Positions 9,201 to 16,494 are shown, counted from the stretch's first letter. The stretch is 36,687 bases of DNA from Bacteroidota bacterium (GCA_024244665.1 JAAEOI010000285.1:1-36687); one strand, 5' to 3'. Notes: generated by a model not told the origin, from the sequence alone. Numbers and translations: made by a program.

Positions 9201-9353
9201 TTCAGTGGTCCAGTAATCTATTTTGAATTGAGTAGCCAGTGTGTCTGTGGACAGATAATCAGTCGAAGTTTGGGCATATAGAACATTAAACCAAAGACTA
9301 ACAAAACCTGAGATGAAAATGACTAATAAAGAATTCATGGCAAAGCCTCGCAT
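6270..9353 (-). CDS. Reg_prop/Y_Y_Y periplasmic propeller sensor histidine kinase
   Basis: About 1027 aa. A signal anchor (MNSLLVIFISGFVSLWFNVL) is followed by two seven-bladed Reg_prop propellers (about 40-650; repeats such as DEHNILWIGTQSGLYYYDG). A Y_Y_Y domain (about 665-735) ends in PPGYYTFKVLAANNDG, with a membrane helix at about 743-763 and a short coiled coil. The HisKA domain carries the phospho-accepting His810 (IIAHDLRTPFNAIL), and HATPase_c motifs follow: N box NLISNAIKF, G1 CDSGIGID, G2 KGTGLGLILCKEF. There is no fused receiver or AraC HTH, so unlike PUL-type hybrids it needs a separate response regulator, which is not adjacent. ATG 9353 is chosen over a TTG at 9389; ATG 9338 is equally possible. 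It probably senses an extracellular ligand, often a glycan fragment in this family. Confidence 0.9.
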   Translation of the reverse strand: MRGFAMNSLLVIFISGFVSLWFNVLYAQTSTDYLSTDTLATQFKIDYWTTEDGLPANDLTGIIQSSKGYLWMTSYQGIIRFDGSAFIVHNTDNTPVFSDNTFTSIAEEKDSTLKIDTEYEVYLYKDGLFSKSKKPHEILASDALHHVYYYEDHSLHFPDFDTSFTNIEINSIVEDGSNNLYIGTSSGLFQVSDKGLKHFTSQNGMENDLVMTLLVDEHNILWIGTQSGLYYYDGYGFQQDTDFNEIYIRHIANDNVGNFWLATTNGLYKKNIPTGEIEQFTVENGLPVNHIKKILIDFENNIWLLPFHGGLVRLTKVKFAVYDYKTGMKARVVNAVCEYNPNEILVVFEDGIIQKIANDKVDELRIKSSLKGVRLRHIFNDSKNNLWLSTYKGLLKISPSGEEKWFRTENAYPSSLIRLVYEDKHNNIWVGTRDVGLIKMQGEVVSRIIDHTSGLGENLIMSIEEDNVGNLIVATANGGVSILHNDEVMKVFSSETGLISDVVFNTYTDSANVMWFATSLGLSRIYKDSITNYNVISGLSSNKTYDIIEDNTGSFWLPYPLGVMMVSKNMLNDFAAGKIDKIKCTVFDKFDGVPSEGITPVAQSIKTNNGNIWIPALNGIIMVNPDEIVYNTKPPLTHIEALYTDDVSIDIRNQIRIGSEIQRITFNYTAICLQASEKVRFKYRLVGYENSWTETHYNNKLATYTNLPPGYYTFKVLAANNDGIWDETGDSLSIYVEPIWYETTIFKIAAVLFVLLLAYLFFMIRVGQLEKRQIVLKRIVEERTEEIAKQNQQLAELNAAKDKFFGIIAHDLRTPFNAILGFSELLMTKLHGLTISEIEQMVTNVHKAAKNTFSLLENLLEWAKSQTGRIKFEPHLFNLAEMIYDVVSLSENMAKVKNIRITHNISSSFMVYADKNIVSTVLRNLISNAIKFTNRNGNISIEEEQFPDATVITVCDSGIGIDEASLQNLFKLSDKVSVPGTENEKGTGLGLILCKEFIEMHKGKIWVESELGKGSSFKFSLPTRQSI

Positions 9354-9497
9354 GAGTGGTGCAGATTTTTCGTTGATTTCCGGGATCAAATTTGTTCAAA
9401 AGTAACAAATAGATATTAATACTCCCTATCATTGTTAAAGGAGCCTGTGCGTGCATTCAGGAAAGTACTCTCAAAGTAATTTGTATGGATTTCCAAC

Positions 9498-9528
9498 TTG
9501 CGTTTGAAGAGCAAATTGAATAATTTGC
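9498..9528 (+). promoter_or_regulatory. possible promoter of the GHL-like lipoprotein gene
   Basis: TAATTTGC at 9521-9528 approximates the TAnnTTTG -7 box (one T short). A TTG at 9498-9500 lies 20 bp upstream as a -33 element. The leader would be about 25 nt. Weak on sequence alone. Confidence 0.25.
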
Positions 9529-9556
9529 ATGATGTTTTCATCTAAATTGATTCTCC

Positions 9557-10657
9557 ATGAGCAGATTATTCACCCTTCTATCTTTGATACTGCTTATCTC
9601 CTGTACCCAACGAGAAACAAAGTTCCCTGTTTATGCCTGGATGGGAGGACTGGGAGATTCCGGTAATGAGCAGATCAGGGCAGAATTTGCAGAGCTGGCA
9701 GACAGGGGTGTCACCGGCCTGATGTATAATGGTGGACATGCTCAGGAGACCTACCAGCGGGTGGGCAGGATTGCAAAGGAGGCAGGACTGGAATTCCATG
9801 CCTGGATCCCCACTATGGTGCAGGGCAGAAATCCGGAACTCCCTCCGGAGCTGTATGCGGTGAACGGTCTGGGCGAATCGGCTTTTGATAAACCCGCCTA
9901 TGTGGAATATTATAAATTCCTTTGTCCCGGTCGGGAAGAGGTAAGCCATTTTCTTGCAAGCTTGTATGGTCGTATTGCAGAGCTTCCGGAAGTGGATGGC
10001 ATTCACCTTGATTATATCCGCTTCCCGGATGTGATCCTGGCGGAGGGCCTCTGGGATAAATATGATCTGGTGATGGACCGTGAATATCCCCGGTTTGATT
10101 ACTGTTACTGTGATTTTTGTGTGAACGGGTTCAAAGAAAAGAACGGGATGGATATCAGTTGTGAGGAGGATCCTTCACAGGTGGAAGCGTGGAAACAGTA
10201 CCGTTATGACCTGATCACCGTCATCGTTAACCGGCTGGCCGATACGGTACATGCCAGGGGGAAAACAATCAGTGCTGCCGTTTTTCCGGGTCCTCATTCC
10301 ATTGCCCTGAAAATTGTACGGCAGGAGTGGGATAAATGGAACCTGGATGCATTTTACCCCATGAACTACAATGATTTCTATCTGAAAGGCACCCAGTGGA
10401 TAGGAGAGGTCTGCCACGAAGGGGTTTCGGCCATTAACAACAGGGTGCCCCTTATCAGCGGCCTGTTCATCTGTCCGCGGCCGGAACTTAAAAGTGAGGA
10501 ACCGGATCCTGAGAACCATGGGCTGGTTCCGGAGGAACTTAAGGATGCCATTCGTGAATCCATGGATAATGGAGCAGCCGGGATATGCCTGTTTACGCCT
10601 GGAAGGATGACAGAGGAGCATTGGGAGGCTTTTGAAGAGGTGGTTTTTGTGAAGTAA
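9557..10657 (+). CDS. GHL10/DUF187-like putative glycoside hydrolase lipoprotein
   Basis: 366 aa. Lipoprotein signal with lipobox Leu-Ile-Ser-Cys16, so the protein should be anchored in the membrane. The rest is a TIM-barrel of the GHL (glycosyl hydrolase-like 10, DUF187) type: an N-terminal strand FPVYAWMGGLGDSG, the GLEFHAWIPT strand, the characteristic VDGIHLDYIRFPD motif carrying the acidic residues of the putative active site, a CYCDFCV segment, and YPMNYNDF and GICLFTPGRM near the end. The family is thought to cleave glycosidic bonds, but the substrate is rarely known. It is a single-gene unit, divergent from the propeller histidine kinase, which might control it. The convergent GAF-SpoIIE gene ends 67 bp downstream. 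Confidence 0.87.
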   Translation: MSRLFTLLSLILLISCTQRETKFPVYAWMGGLGDSGNEQIRAEFAELADRGVTGLMYNGGHAQETYQRVGRIAKEAGLEFHAWIPTMVQGRNPELPPELYAVNGLGESAFDKPAYVEYYKFLCPGREEVSHFLASLYGRIAELPEVDGIHLDYIRFPDVILAEGLWDKYDLVMDREYPRFDYCYCDFCVNGFKEKNGMDISCEEDPSQVEAWKQYRYDLITVIVNRLADTVHARGKTISAAVFPGPHSIALKIVRQEWDKWNLDAFYPMNYNDFYLKGTQWIGEVCHEGVSAINNRVPLISGLFICPRPELKSEEPDPENHGLVPEELKDAIRESMDNGAAGICLFTPGRMTEEHWEAFEEVVFVK

Positions 10658-10670
10658 ACAGTATGGAACT

Positions 10671-10700
10671 GCTAATTCCGCACCCGAATGAAGAATTAGC
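10671..10700. terminator. hairpin between convergent genes, possible bidirectional terminator
   Basis: GCTAATTC (10671-10678) and GAATTAGC (10693-10700) are perfect 8-bp arms around a 14-nt loop. They sit 14 bp past the stop of the GHL-like gene and 24 bp past the stop of the convergent SpoIIE gene. The U-tract is weak on both sides, which limits confidence in intrinsic termination. Confidence 0.45.
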
Positions 10701-10724
10701 AACACTTTCTCCTGCCTGAGTGGA

Positions 10725-12143
10725 TCAGATCCTTACGCCAAACACACAAACATCATCTATCTGTTCATTGCTCCCACGCCATTTATCAAAAGCATCTTCA
10801 ATCAACTTCTTCTGATCATCCATTGATTCCGACTGAACAGACAGGAGTAGTTTCTTAAAGTTTCGCGTTTTGAATTTCTTACGTTTTTTACCTCCAAATT
10901 GATCTACAATGCCGTCAGAAAAAATATAAAGGGAGTCGTGATCCTTCAGCTCTATCAAATGGTTGGTAAATTGCTTTTCTTCCCAGTGTATACCTATCGG
11001 TTGCGTATCTCCTTTAATTGCATATAATTCGTAATCATCATTCTCAAAAGATGAATAAGGAATACTTTCTGCTCCTGCTAATGGCTCTTTCTTCCTGAAC
11101 AGAAACAGAGGTCTGTCAGCACCGGCATACTGAAGCTCTTTATTCTCCTTGTCAATAATTGCTATTGCCATATCCATTCCGTCCTTTTGATCGTTTACAG
11201 ATCCTTCCTGAACGAGTATTTCTTTCACTTTGTTTCTTAAATGTCCCAGGATCACACCCGGCTGTCTGATGCCGAAAGTTCTGAATTGCTCATTCAAAAG
11301 CGTTACTCCTAACATACTCATTAGTGCACCCGGCACCCCATGTCCGGTACTATCTGCGACGATGATTACTTTAAAACCATCTATCTCTCTTACCCAGTAA
11401 AAGTCTCCGCTTATTATATCTTTTGGTTTATAAATCGTGAAATAGTCAGACAGGATATTATCTAAATATGGTGGAGACGGAAGAACAGCTGACTGAATCC
11501 TCTTTGCATAAGTGATACTGTCAGTAATCGCTTGCTTTTGCTGAAGAACCAGCAGATGCTGTTTTCTGAATTTTTCTTCAGCTCTGACACTTTCTATGGC
11601 CCTGGCAATATGGTCCGAAACGAATACTAATAACTCTTCATCTTTAGTAGAATATACATCTACATCGTCATAGCACTGGACAGCCATCACTCCAATAGTA
11701 TTTCCAGAAAGTTTCAGTGGGACACCCAGCCAGGAGGTTGATTGGGAACCAAAAAGTGTTATTTCGCCCGATTCATATAAAATGTTCATTTCCTCATTGG
11801 GAAATCTAACGGGAAACCCTGTTCTTCTTACATAGTCGGTAAGCGTTCCGCAACAATCATACAGCTTCACATCTAATGATTCGTCATAGCCGGTGTTCAC
11901 TCCGGCGGTATCAATGTTGTCACATTCATCTACGAAGTAGGGGAAGAAATACTTATTGGAGGATTCCTCATACAGACCAATGAAGAAATTCCTTGCAATT
12001 ACCAGATCAGCGAGTATGCCATGTATGGTTGCGGCAAATTCTTCAATGCTTTTTGCAGTATGAGCTTCTTCAGAAATCCTCAGAAGAGATTCCCATTTCT
12101 TATCATTATCCTGATATTTATCAATTTCGTCGGGCGTCACCAT
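10725..12143 (-). CDS. GAF-domain SpoIIE-type PP2C phosphatase
   Basis: 472 aa, predicted cytoplasmic. A GAF domain covers about residues 25-190 (SIEEFAATIHGILADLVIARNFFIGLYEE ... WLGVPLKLSGNTIGVMAVQCY). A helical linker (about 195-235, ending QKQAITDSITYAKRIQSAVLP) leads to the SpoIIE/PP2C domain at about 240-471, with GDFYWV, VADSTGHGVPGALMS and YIFSDGIVDQFGG metal-binding motifs. It probably dephosphorylates a Ser/Thr-phosphorylated regulator when the GAF domain binds a small ligand. The linker and catalytic domain are clearly related to the REC-SpoIIE protein at 2511-3755: both contain the D-S-I-x-Y-A-x-R-I-Q linker. The two thus look like paralogous outputs with exchanged sensors. No partner kinase or STAS protein is adjacent. 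Confidence 0.9.
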   Translation of the reverse strand: MVTPDEIDKYQDNDKKWESLLRISEEAHTAKSIEEFAATIHGILADLVIARNFFIGLYEESSNKYFFPYFVDECDNIDTAGVNTGYDESLDVKLYDCCGTLTDYVRRTGFPVRFPNEEMNILYESGEITLFGSQSTSWLGVPLKLSGNTIGVMAVQCYDDVDVYSTKDEELLVFVSDHIARAIESVRAEEKFRKQHLLVLQQKQAITDSITYAKRIQSAVLPSPPYLDNILSDYFTIYKPKDIISGDFYWVREIDGFKVIIVADSTGHGVPGALMSMLGVTLLNEQFRTFGIRQPGVILGHLRNKVKEILVQEGSVNDQKDGMDMAIAIIDKENKELQYAGADRPLFLFRKKEPLAGAESIPYSSFENDDYELYAIKGDTQPIGIHWEEKQFTNHLIELKDHDSLYIFSDGIVDQFGGKKRKKFKTRNFKKLLLSVQSESMDDQKKLIEDAFDKWRGSNEQIDDVCVFGVRI

Positions 12144-12243
12144 TAGAATTTCGGTAAAGATAAATTAAAAAAATCAGTAGTGATCTTTCCTTGTCCCATT
12201 CAGGACACACTCACTATATCCCTTTATAAAAAAGAGTAATTTT

Positions 12244-12450
12244 ATGAGAAATTTTAAGATGGCCTACAAATCATCAAATTTTAAGTCTGTAAGTCCAATC
12301 TCTCCTTCGTGTAAAAAGACGATGTACAATTCATGTGAGGAGGCCGAAGAGATGATCCGGTATATACAGGAAAACCGAATTGCAAGAGATTTGCATGCAT
12401 ATAATTGCACCACCTGCGGTATGTGGCATTTAACCAGTAAAGCAAAATAG
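12244..12450 (+). CDS. small CxxC...WHL protein, possible zinc-binding
   Basis: 68 aa. Cysteines lie at 23 and 31, with a Cys55-x-x-Cys58-G-x-W-His-Leu-Thr motif at the C-terminus. The middle forms a helix (EEAEEMIRYIQENRIARDLHAY). The C-x-x-C-G-x-W-H-L-T ending recurs in many short bacterial and phage-associated proteins and resembles a zinc knuckle; function unknown. It is preceded by a purine-rich stretch (AAAAAAGAG) and stands between two minus-strand genes. The conserved tail makes it a real gene rather than a chance ORF. Confidence 0.7.
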   Translation: MRNFKMAYKSSNFKSVSPISPSCKKTMYNSCEEAEEMIRYIQENRIARDLHAYNCTTCGMWHLTSKAK

Positions 12451-12476
12451 CAAATAATGGTATGCGTGGATATTCC

Positions 12477-13202
12477 CTACGGCCCCTTTTTATAATTCTC
12501 ATCCCTGAAGAACAGCTGACCCTTGGTAAGCCAGGAGATTCCGAATGAAAGAAGCACAATGGATTCCAGCCAGAAAACCGGGTCGAGGCGTTTCAGACCG
12601 GGGTAAAGATTACCCAGAAACCACATGTAGGAAATGATCAGGAGCAGTGAAATTGTCATTATGCTTCCGCTGATGTAGTAGACCATGTTCCGCTTTTTCT
12701 TCTGGCGTCCCATGAACATCTTTTCACCGGTCACCATGTCCATATGGGTCTTGGGGAAAAGCAACAGAGAGTATACGATAAGGGTGAAGAAATACAATAG
12801 TGCACTTATGTTGTGCAGTTTGCCCACCAGGGGATCCTGCGTTGATGCCGGGAACAGGCAAGTCTGGTTGGCAGTGCTGATAGTGCAGGGCAGGAAGGCT
12901 ACTCCAAGGACGGCAATGCATCCCAGGGTGCCGGCAACGTTGTCCATCCAGTCGTGCCCCCTGTAGGCGAACAGGAAGAGGGCTACCGCGCAATTGAATC
13001 CCACGAAGATGTTTCTCATGTTGGTGTGATAATAAGTGCTGATAGACGATTGGACCTCTTTGCAACCTCCGAACTGGAATGACCCGGCCAACAGGATCAG
13101 GGGAAGGGTGATTCCCAGGATTCCTATGACCCGTCTCATGGTATAATAGGAGATGATCTCGGGTGGTTTGTTCATGCGAGGATGCTGATCAGAGTTTTCC
13201 AT
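12477..13202 (-). CDS. polytopic membrane protein (DUF998-like?)
   Basis: 241 aa with six hydrophobic segments: about residues 24-42, 66-82, 90-105, 130-150, 172-194 and 210-228. There is no signal peptide. Two conserved-looking features are an S-I-S-x-Y-Y-H-T-x-M-R stretch between helices 1 and 2 and a charged loop (GRQKKKRN) before helix 5. The layout and the ISTYYHT motif resemble small DUF998-type integral membrane proteins, but I cannot name the family securely and no function is known. It is monocistronic, divergent from the PQQ-propeller lipoprotein gene and convergent with the small CxxC protein gene. Confidence 0.78.
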   Translation of the reverse strand: MENSDQHPRMNKPPEIISYYTMRRVIGILGITLPLILLAGSFQFGGCKEVQSSISTYYHTNMRNIFVGFNCAVALFLFAYRGHDWMDNVAGTLGCIAVLGVAFLPCTISTANQTCLFPASTQDPLVGKLHNISALLYFFTLIVYSLLLFPKTHMDMVTGEKMFMGRQKKKRNMVYYISGSIMTISLLLIISYMWFLGNLYPGLKRLDPVFWLESIVLLSFGISWLTKGQLFFRDENYKKGP

Positions 13203-13424
13203 GATCCTGGATATTTCATAAATATTGAAATCACCCAGTAATATACAGATTTAATGAATGCATGCTGTGCCGGGACAGGATAACAAACTGCAAATTCCTT
13301 ACCTATCAATTTTCACCCCTGTCAGCTTTTACGATTCCTCCCACAACTTTCCTGCATCCGAACGGTTATTAGAAGCCGCATTGGAGTGTACAATAATGGG
13401 ATAACCCTTCATTTCATTTTTTCC

Positions 13425-13452
13425 ATCAAATGTGATAATCTGGATATTTGAT
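13425..13452. promoter_or_regulatory. dyad ATCAAAT/ATTTGAT upstream of the propeller lipoprotein gene
   Basis: Perfect 7-bp inverted arms at 13425-13431 and 13446-13452 with a 14-bp spacer. They end 36 bp before the ATG at 13489 and are followed by a T-run and TAATTTCG, a near match to the -7 box. It may be an operator for the lipoprotein gene. Confidence 0.35.
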
Positions 13453-13488
13453 CTTTTTTATTAATTTCGACAGCTATAATTCCATCTT

Positions 13489-14784
13489 ATGAGATTATTG
13501 ATATTCGTTTCCCTTGCTTGCGTAATCCTATTAACCCTGGTTGCTTGTAACAGTGCTGAAAACTGGAACCAATACCTGGGGCCCGACAGAAATGCTTCGC
13601 TTACAGGAGCCGGAATCGCAAGGGTTTGGCCTGAGGGAGGGCCTGCGGAACTCTGGTCTTTTAACCTTGGTGAAGGTTATGGCGGAGCTGCAATCTTTGA
13701 AGGGGAGGTGTTTGTGCTTGACCGGGAGAAGGGTGAGGCTGATATCATGAGATGCATCGACCTGAATACAGGGGAGGAGAAATGGAGTCACCGTTACCAG
13801 GCAAAGGGTGAGATCTCGTTTCCGGGATCCCGTGCTGTTCCAACTGTGGATGAGAATTATATATGGAGTGTTGGACCACAAGGGGATTTTTACTGTTTTG
13901 ATAAGGCGAAGAGGGCACCTGTCTGGCATCACCAGATCGTGGATGAATTTGGTGGAAAGCCAACACAATGGGGAGTTTCCCAGTCACCTCTGATATACAA
14001 GGACCTGGTGATCGTTGCCCCGGAGGGGGACCAGGCCGGGGTGGTGGCATTCGGGAAGCACAATGGTGAGCTTGTGTGGAAGAGCCGGGCACTTAGCGGG
14101 TATAGTTACCATGTATCGCTGACACTCGCAAATTTTGGAGGGGTCGACCAGGTGATCATGATCAGTCCATACCAACGGGATGATTCAACCAAAGTCAATG
14201 AGGTGGTAGGATTTGATGCAAAAAGCGGGGAAGCGCTCTGGACCTACACAGGTCTCAAATCTTTTGCCACAATCACCCCGGCTACGGTAATAGATGAAAA
14301 ACGTCTCTTTTTTACCGATTGCTCTTACAATGGGGTTTATGGACCGGTATCGATTTTGATTGAGGTCACCAGGGAAGGGGAAGAGTTTAAGGTGAAAGAG
14401 CTTTTCCTGACAGAGGAAGCAGGGTGCAAGATGCATCCGCCAATTGTGTTTGAGGACCACCTGTATCTGAACAGTACCGGCAGGCCCAACCAGATGGTCT
14501 GCATGACCATGGAGGGTGAGTTATGTTGGAAAGAGAAGGAAGCTCCCGGATTTGAAATGGGGGGAATGATTATGGTGGATGGACTGATCATTAATCAGAA
14601 CGGGAAGAACGGGGATATTCACCTGATTCAGCCTTCACGCCTTGGATATGAGGAACTGGGGAAGGCATCCTTCTTCAGCCCGGGAAAGAACCAGGCATGG
14701 GCACCCCTGGCTTTTAGCAATGGAAAGCTTATCGTGCGCAATCTGGAAAAGATGGTGTGCGTGGACCTGGTAAATCCATCATAA
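13489..14784 (+). CDS. PQQ-type beta-propeller lipoprotein
   Basis: 431 aa. Lipoprotein signal with lipobox Leu-Val-Ala-Cys20. The mature protein opens with NWNQYLGPDRNASLTG and WPEGGPAELWSFNLGEGYGG, the typical start of PQQ-binding-like propellers annotated as outer-membrane biogenesis (BamB-like) proteins. The blades carry CIDLNTGEEKW, FGKHNGELVWKS, GFDAKSGEALWTY and CMTMEGELCWKE. It probably forms an eight-bladed propeller on the periplasmic face of a membrane. PQQ ligands are not evident, so I would not call it a dehydrogenase. It is transcribed alone and is a paralogue of the propeller at 4341-5549, which lies in an operon with thioredoxin. Confidence 0.87.
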   Translation: MRLLIFVSLACVILLTLVACNSAENWNQYLGPDRNASLTGAGIARVWPEGGPAELWSFNLGEGYGGAAIFEGEVFVLDREKGEADIMRCIDLNTGEEKWSHRYQAKGEISFPGSRAVPTVDENYIWSVGPQGDFYCFDKAKRAPVWHHQIVDEFGGKPTQWGVSQSPLIYKDLVIVAPEGDQAGVVAFGKHNGELVWKSRALSGYSYHVSLTLANFGGVDQVIMISPYQRDDSTKVNEVVGFDAKSGEALWTYTGLKSFATITPATVIDEKRLFFTDCSYNGVYGPVSILIEVTREGEEFKVKELFLTEEAGCKMHPPIVFEDHLYLNSTGRPNQMVCMTMEGELCWKEKEAPGFEMGGMIMVDGLIINQNGKNGDIHLIQPSRLGYEELGKASFFSPGKNQAWAPLAFSNGKLIVRNLEKMVCVDLVNPS

Positions 14785-15057
14785 TCGTAATCTCACATGG
14801 CGATTTATTGCTCCGTTACTATTGGTTTTTTGAATCCCGCTAGCGCATTCCCCGAAGTTCTTCAATCCTTGGAGCACTGTCAGAACAGTCTGCGGAGACT
14901 ATATGCCACCGTATCGGGCTGTTGGGAGTAAGTTTGTATTTACGCTGCCATTAAAAGGTTCAATGGGAGATTAAAACACAAGTTCTCAACCCCTTTGGGG
15001 TAAATGTAGTACTTCAGCCCCTCCCGGTAGAAGCGTACTAAAGTAAAAAGCCGAAAA
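14785..15057. other. intergenic stretch with little recognisable content
   Basis: With the terminator that follows, this stretch separates the propeller lipoprotein and cold-shock genes. It contains a histidine-kinase-like tail (listed separately) and a small ACCCC-TTT-GGGGT dyad near 14990-15002 without a U-tract. I see no complete gene or RNA in it. Confidence 0.5.
14905..14974 (+). pseudogene. possible remnant of a histidine kinase C-terminus
   Basis: One frame reads VGSKFVFTLPLKGSMGD and then stop at 14972-14974. This resembles the last strand of HATPase_c domains (G-S-x-F-x-F-x-L-P-L). Upstream of the Val-Gly the frame loses similarity and carries no G1/G2 box, so at most 20 residues of a kinase survive. 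Short enough to be coincidence. Confidence 0.3.
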
Positions 15058-15090
15058 GGGAATAAATCAGCAAAATGCTGTTTTATTCCC
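15058..15090 (-). terminator. intrinsic terminator of the cold-shock gene
   Basis: A long hairpin pairs GGGAATAAA-t-CAGCA with TGCTG-TTTTATTCCC around an AAA loop. On the minus strand it is followed by TTTTCGGCTTTTT. It lies 33 bp beyond the stop codon of the cold-shock gene. Confidence 0.75.
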
Positions 15091-15122
15091 TACTTGATTA
15101 AAATAAGTTAAAGAGTGGTCGA

Positions 15123-15314
15123 TTAAATGATTTTGACATTTACCGCGTTCAATCCTTTTGGACCTTCTTGTACATCGAAGCTTACTTGGTCCCCTTCATT
15201 GATTTCGTCAACTAATCCATTTGCATGCACAAATACATCTTTGTTACCTTCTTCTGGAGTAATGAATCCAAAACCTTTTGCATTATTGAAAAATTTTACT
15301 GTACCGTTGCTCAT
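15123..15314 (-). CDS. cold-shock protein (CspA family)
   Basis: 63 aa, standard length. Typical CSD sequence: MSNGTVKFFNNAKGFGFITPEEG, with RNP1 K-G-F-G-F-I and RNP2 V-F-V-H, then QVSFDVQEGPKGLNAVNVKII. It binds single-stranded RNA/DNA and acts as an RNA chaperone. The upstream in-frame extension to 15392 is rejected because the family starts at this Met and an exact -7 promoter box lies inside the extension. It is monocistronic with its own terminator. Confidence 0.96.
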   Translation of the reverse strand: MSNGTVKFFNNAKGFGFITPEEGNKDVFVHANGLVDEINEGDQVSFDVQEGPKGLNAVNVKII

Positions 15315-15338
15315 AACTAAATTTATTTTATTGAAATG

Positions 15339-15346
15339 CAAATGTA
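15339..15346 (-). promoter_or_regulatory. -7 promoter box of the cold-shock gene
   Basis: On the minus strand TACATTTG matches the TAnnTTTG consensus exactly. It ends 24 bp upstream of the ATG, so the leader would be under 20 nt, unlike the long cold-inducible leaders of enterobacterial cspA. No good -33 TTTG is seen. Confidence 0.4.
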
Positions 15347-15561
15347 AGGTTTTATTATGAAATTGTATAACAGATATGTATAAAAGCAGCATGGAAATAT
15401 CAGGAAGTGAAGAAATTTGTATGATTACAAGTCAATATCCGGAGGTTCGATTACTTATGTCGCCTACAATACACAGCATATAAGTGCTAATCGAATGGCT
15501 TGTGCTATGTGGTATTTTCTTGCTAGTAGTGCAGGTTGGGAGTAATAAGCTACTAAATTTC

Positions 15562-16242
15562 CTATTTCAATGGCTCGCCGCAATCAGGGCAATACTTGTA
15601 TCCGACCTCTTTGTCAAATTTATGCCCGTTTGAACACTTAATAATTGGCTTCTCAGCGTTGACCTGGATTAAGACGCCATGTATTTTAGTATCCTTAGTA
15701 GCACTTCCCCAACAACCGCTTACCAGGAATTCAATGCTTTGAGTCTGTCCAATTCTAAGGTCCTCAAGAAATTTTTCATAGGGACAGTATAACTCTAAGA
15801 TGATTTTGGTGCTATCCTGTTCATTTTCGGCCAGTATCAGATCTTGTTTGGCATTGATCTTTAACTTATCGTAAGATTGTGTCACCCTTACTCCCTTGTC
15901 TGTTAAAAGGTTCGCGACAGTTTTTGGATCATATGAATAACTCCAGCTCTTATTTTTACTCATATAGACATCAACTCCGGCTGATAGATTTTCCCCGGCA
16001 GGATAGTTGAAGAATTTTATAATGTTCGTTTCGTTAAGTCTGACTTTTTTACCCCACAATGACTTTGCCAGATTCTCATTAGTCCGAAGAACAATGCTTT
16101 CGTGAGCGCCAACACAATTCTTTTGTGCGCTTTCAATCATCAATTGGAGTTCCTCTCCGGTAATAACCTGAGAATAAGTTGTGAGCGAAACGCTTAGGAA
16201 TAGCGAAACGCTCAGGAGTAACACAAAGCTTATATTTTTCAT
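15562..16242 (-). CDS. secreted hypothetical protein with C-terminal zinc ribbon
   Basis: 226 aa. Signal peptide of about 25 residues (ending TTYSQ), then about 170 residues of unrecognised mixed alpha/beta sequence. The C-terminus is a zinc-ribbon-like element, KCSNGHKFDKEVGYKYCPDCGEPLK, with Cys pairs C-x4-H and C-P-D-C. Zinc ribbons are usually cytoplasmic, so finding one on an exported protein is odd. The signal-peptide coding region holds an 18-bp tandem duplication. The gene follows the 74-aa ORF by 27 bp and is probably co-transcribed with it. No function assigned. Confidence 0.75.
   Translation of the reverse strand: MKNISFVLLLSVSLFLSVSLTTYSQVITGEELQLMIESAQKNCVGAHESIVLRTNENLAKSLWGKKVRLNETNIIKFFNYPAGENLSAGVDVYMSKNKSWSYSYDPKTVANLLTDKGVRVTQSYDKLKINAKQDLILAENEQDSTKIILELYCPYEKFLEDLRIGQTQSIEFLVSGCWGSATKDTKIHGVLIQVNAEKPIIKCSNGHKFDKEVGYKYCPDCGEPLK
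16184..16219. repeat. 18-bp tandem duplication within a signal-peptide coding region
   Basis: Two adjacent copies, AGCGAAACGCTTAGGAAT and AGCGAAACGCTCAGGAGT, differ at two bases. On the coding strand they give the repeated L-S-V-S-L/F part of the hydrophobic core. A replication-slippage duplication that lengthens the signal peptide by six residues. Confidence 0.7.
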
Positions 16243-16269
16243 GATAAATGTTTTGGTTAAGAATAACTT

Positions 16270-16494
16270 TTACTGGTATTCAATGGCCTTCATATCCTTG
16301 AAAAAGACCCTTTCCAGCAGGGCTTCCTTTTTCGTTTCATAGTATTCGACAATATCGTGATCTTTGACGAATACACAATGGTCATCGGGAGAATCGTCGA
16401 CGATCATGCCAGATAATGATTCCTTCATATTCGATAGGGAAATAACAATTGCATGGTCGTGATAATTGCGCAGAATCTTGACTTTATTTATCAT
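16270..16494 (-). CDS. small hypothetical protein (74 aa), possibly Sm-like fold
   Basis: 74 aa, cytoplasmic by composition. An AAGGA ribosome-binding site lies just upstream of the ATG at 16494. The pattern of short strands, with a Gly in SLSGMIVDD and a terminal FFKDMKAIEYQ (hydrophobic-x-D-x-x-x-I), loosely recalls the Sm1 and Sm2 motifs of LSm proteins. I cannot claim homology. The gene sits 27 bp upstream of the secreted zinc-ribbon protein and 84 bp downstream of the sulfatase stop. Confidence 0.6.
   Translation of the reverse strand: MINKVKILRNYHDHAIVISLSNMKESLSGMIVDDSPDDHCVFVKDHDIVEYYETKKEALLERVFFKDMKAIEYQ

Noticed and set aside
9354..9389. TTG start extending the propeller histidine kinase
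   Set aside because: ATG codons at 9353 and 9338 lie directly before the hydrophobic signal; the extension adds only a charged stretch.
14990..15002. ACCCC-TTT-GGGGT hairpin as a terminator of the propeller lipoprotein gene
   Set aside because: It is 200 bp from the stop codon, has only a 5-bp stem and no U-tract.
15315..15392. 26-residue N-terminal extension of the cold-shock protein
   Set aside because: The family begins at MSNGTVKFF, and an exact -7 promoter box lies within the extension.
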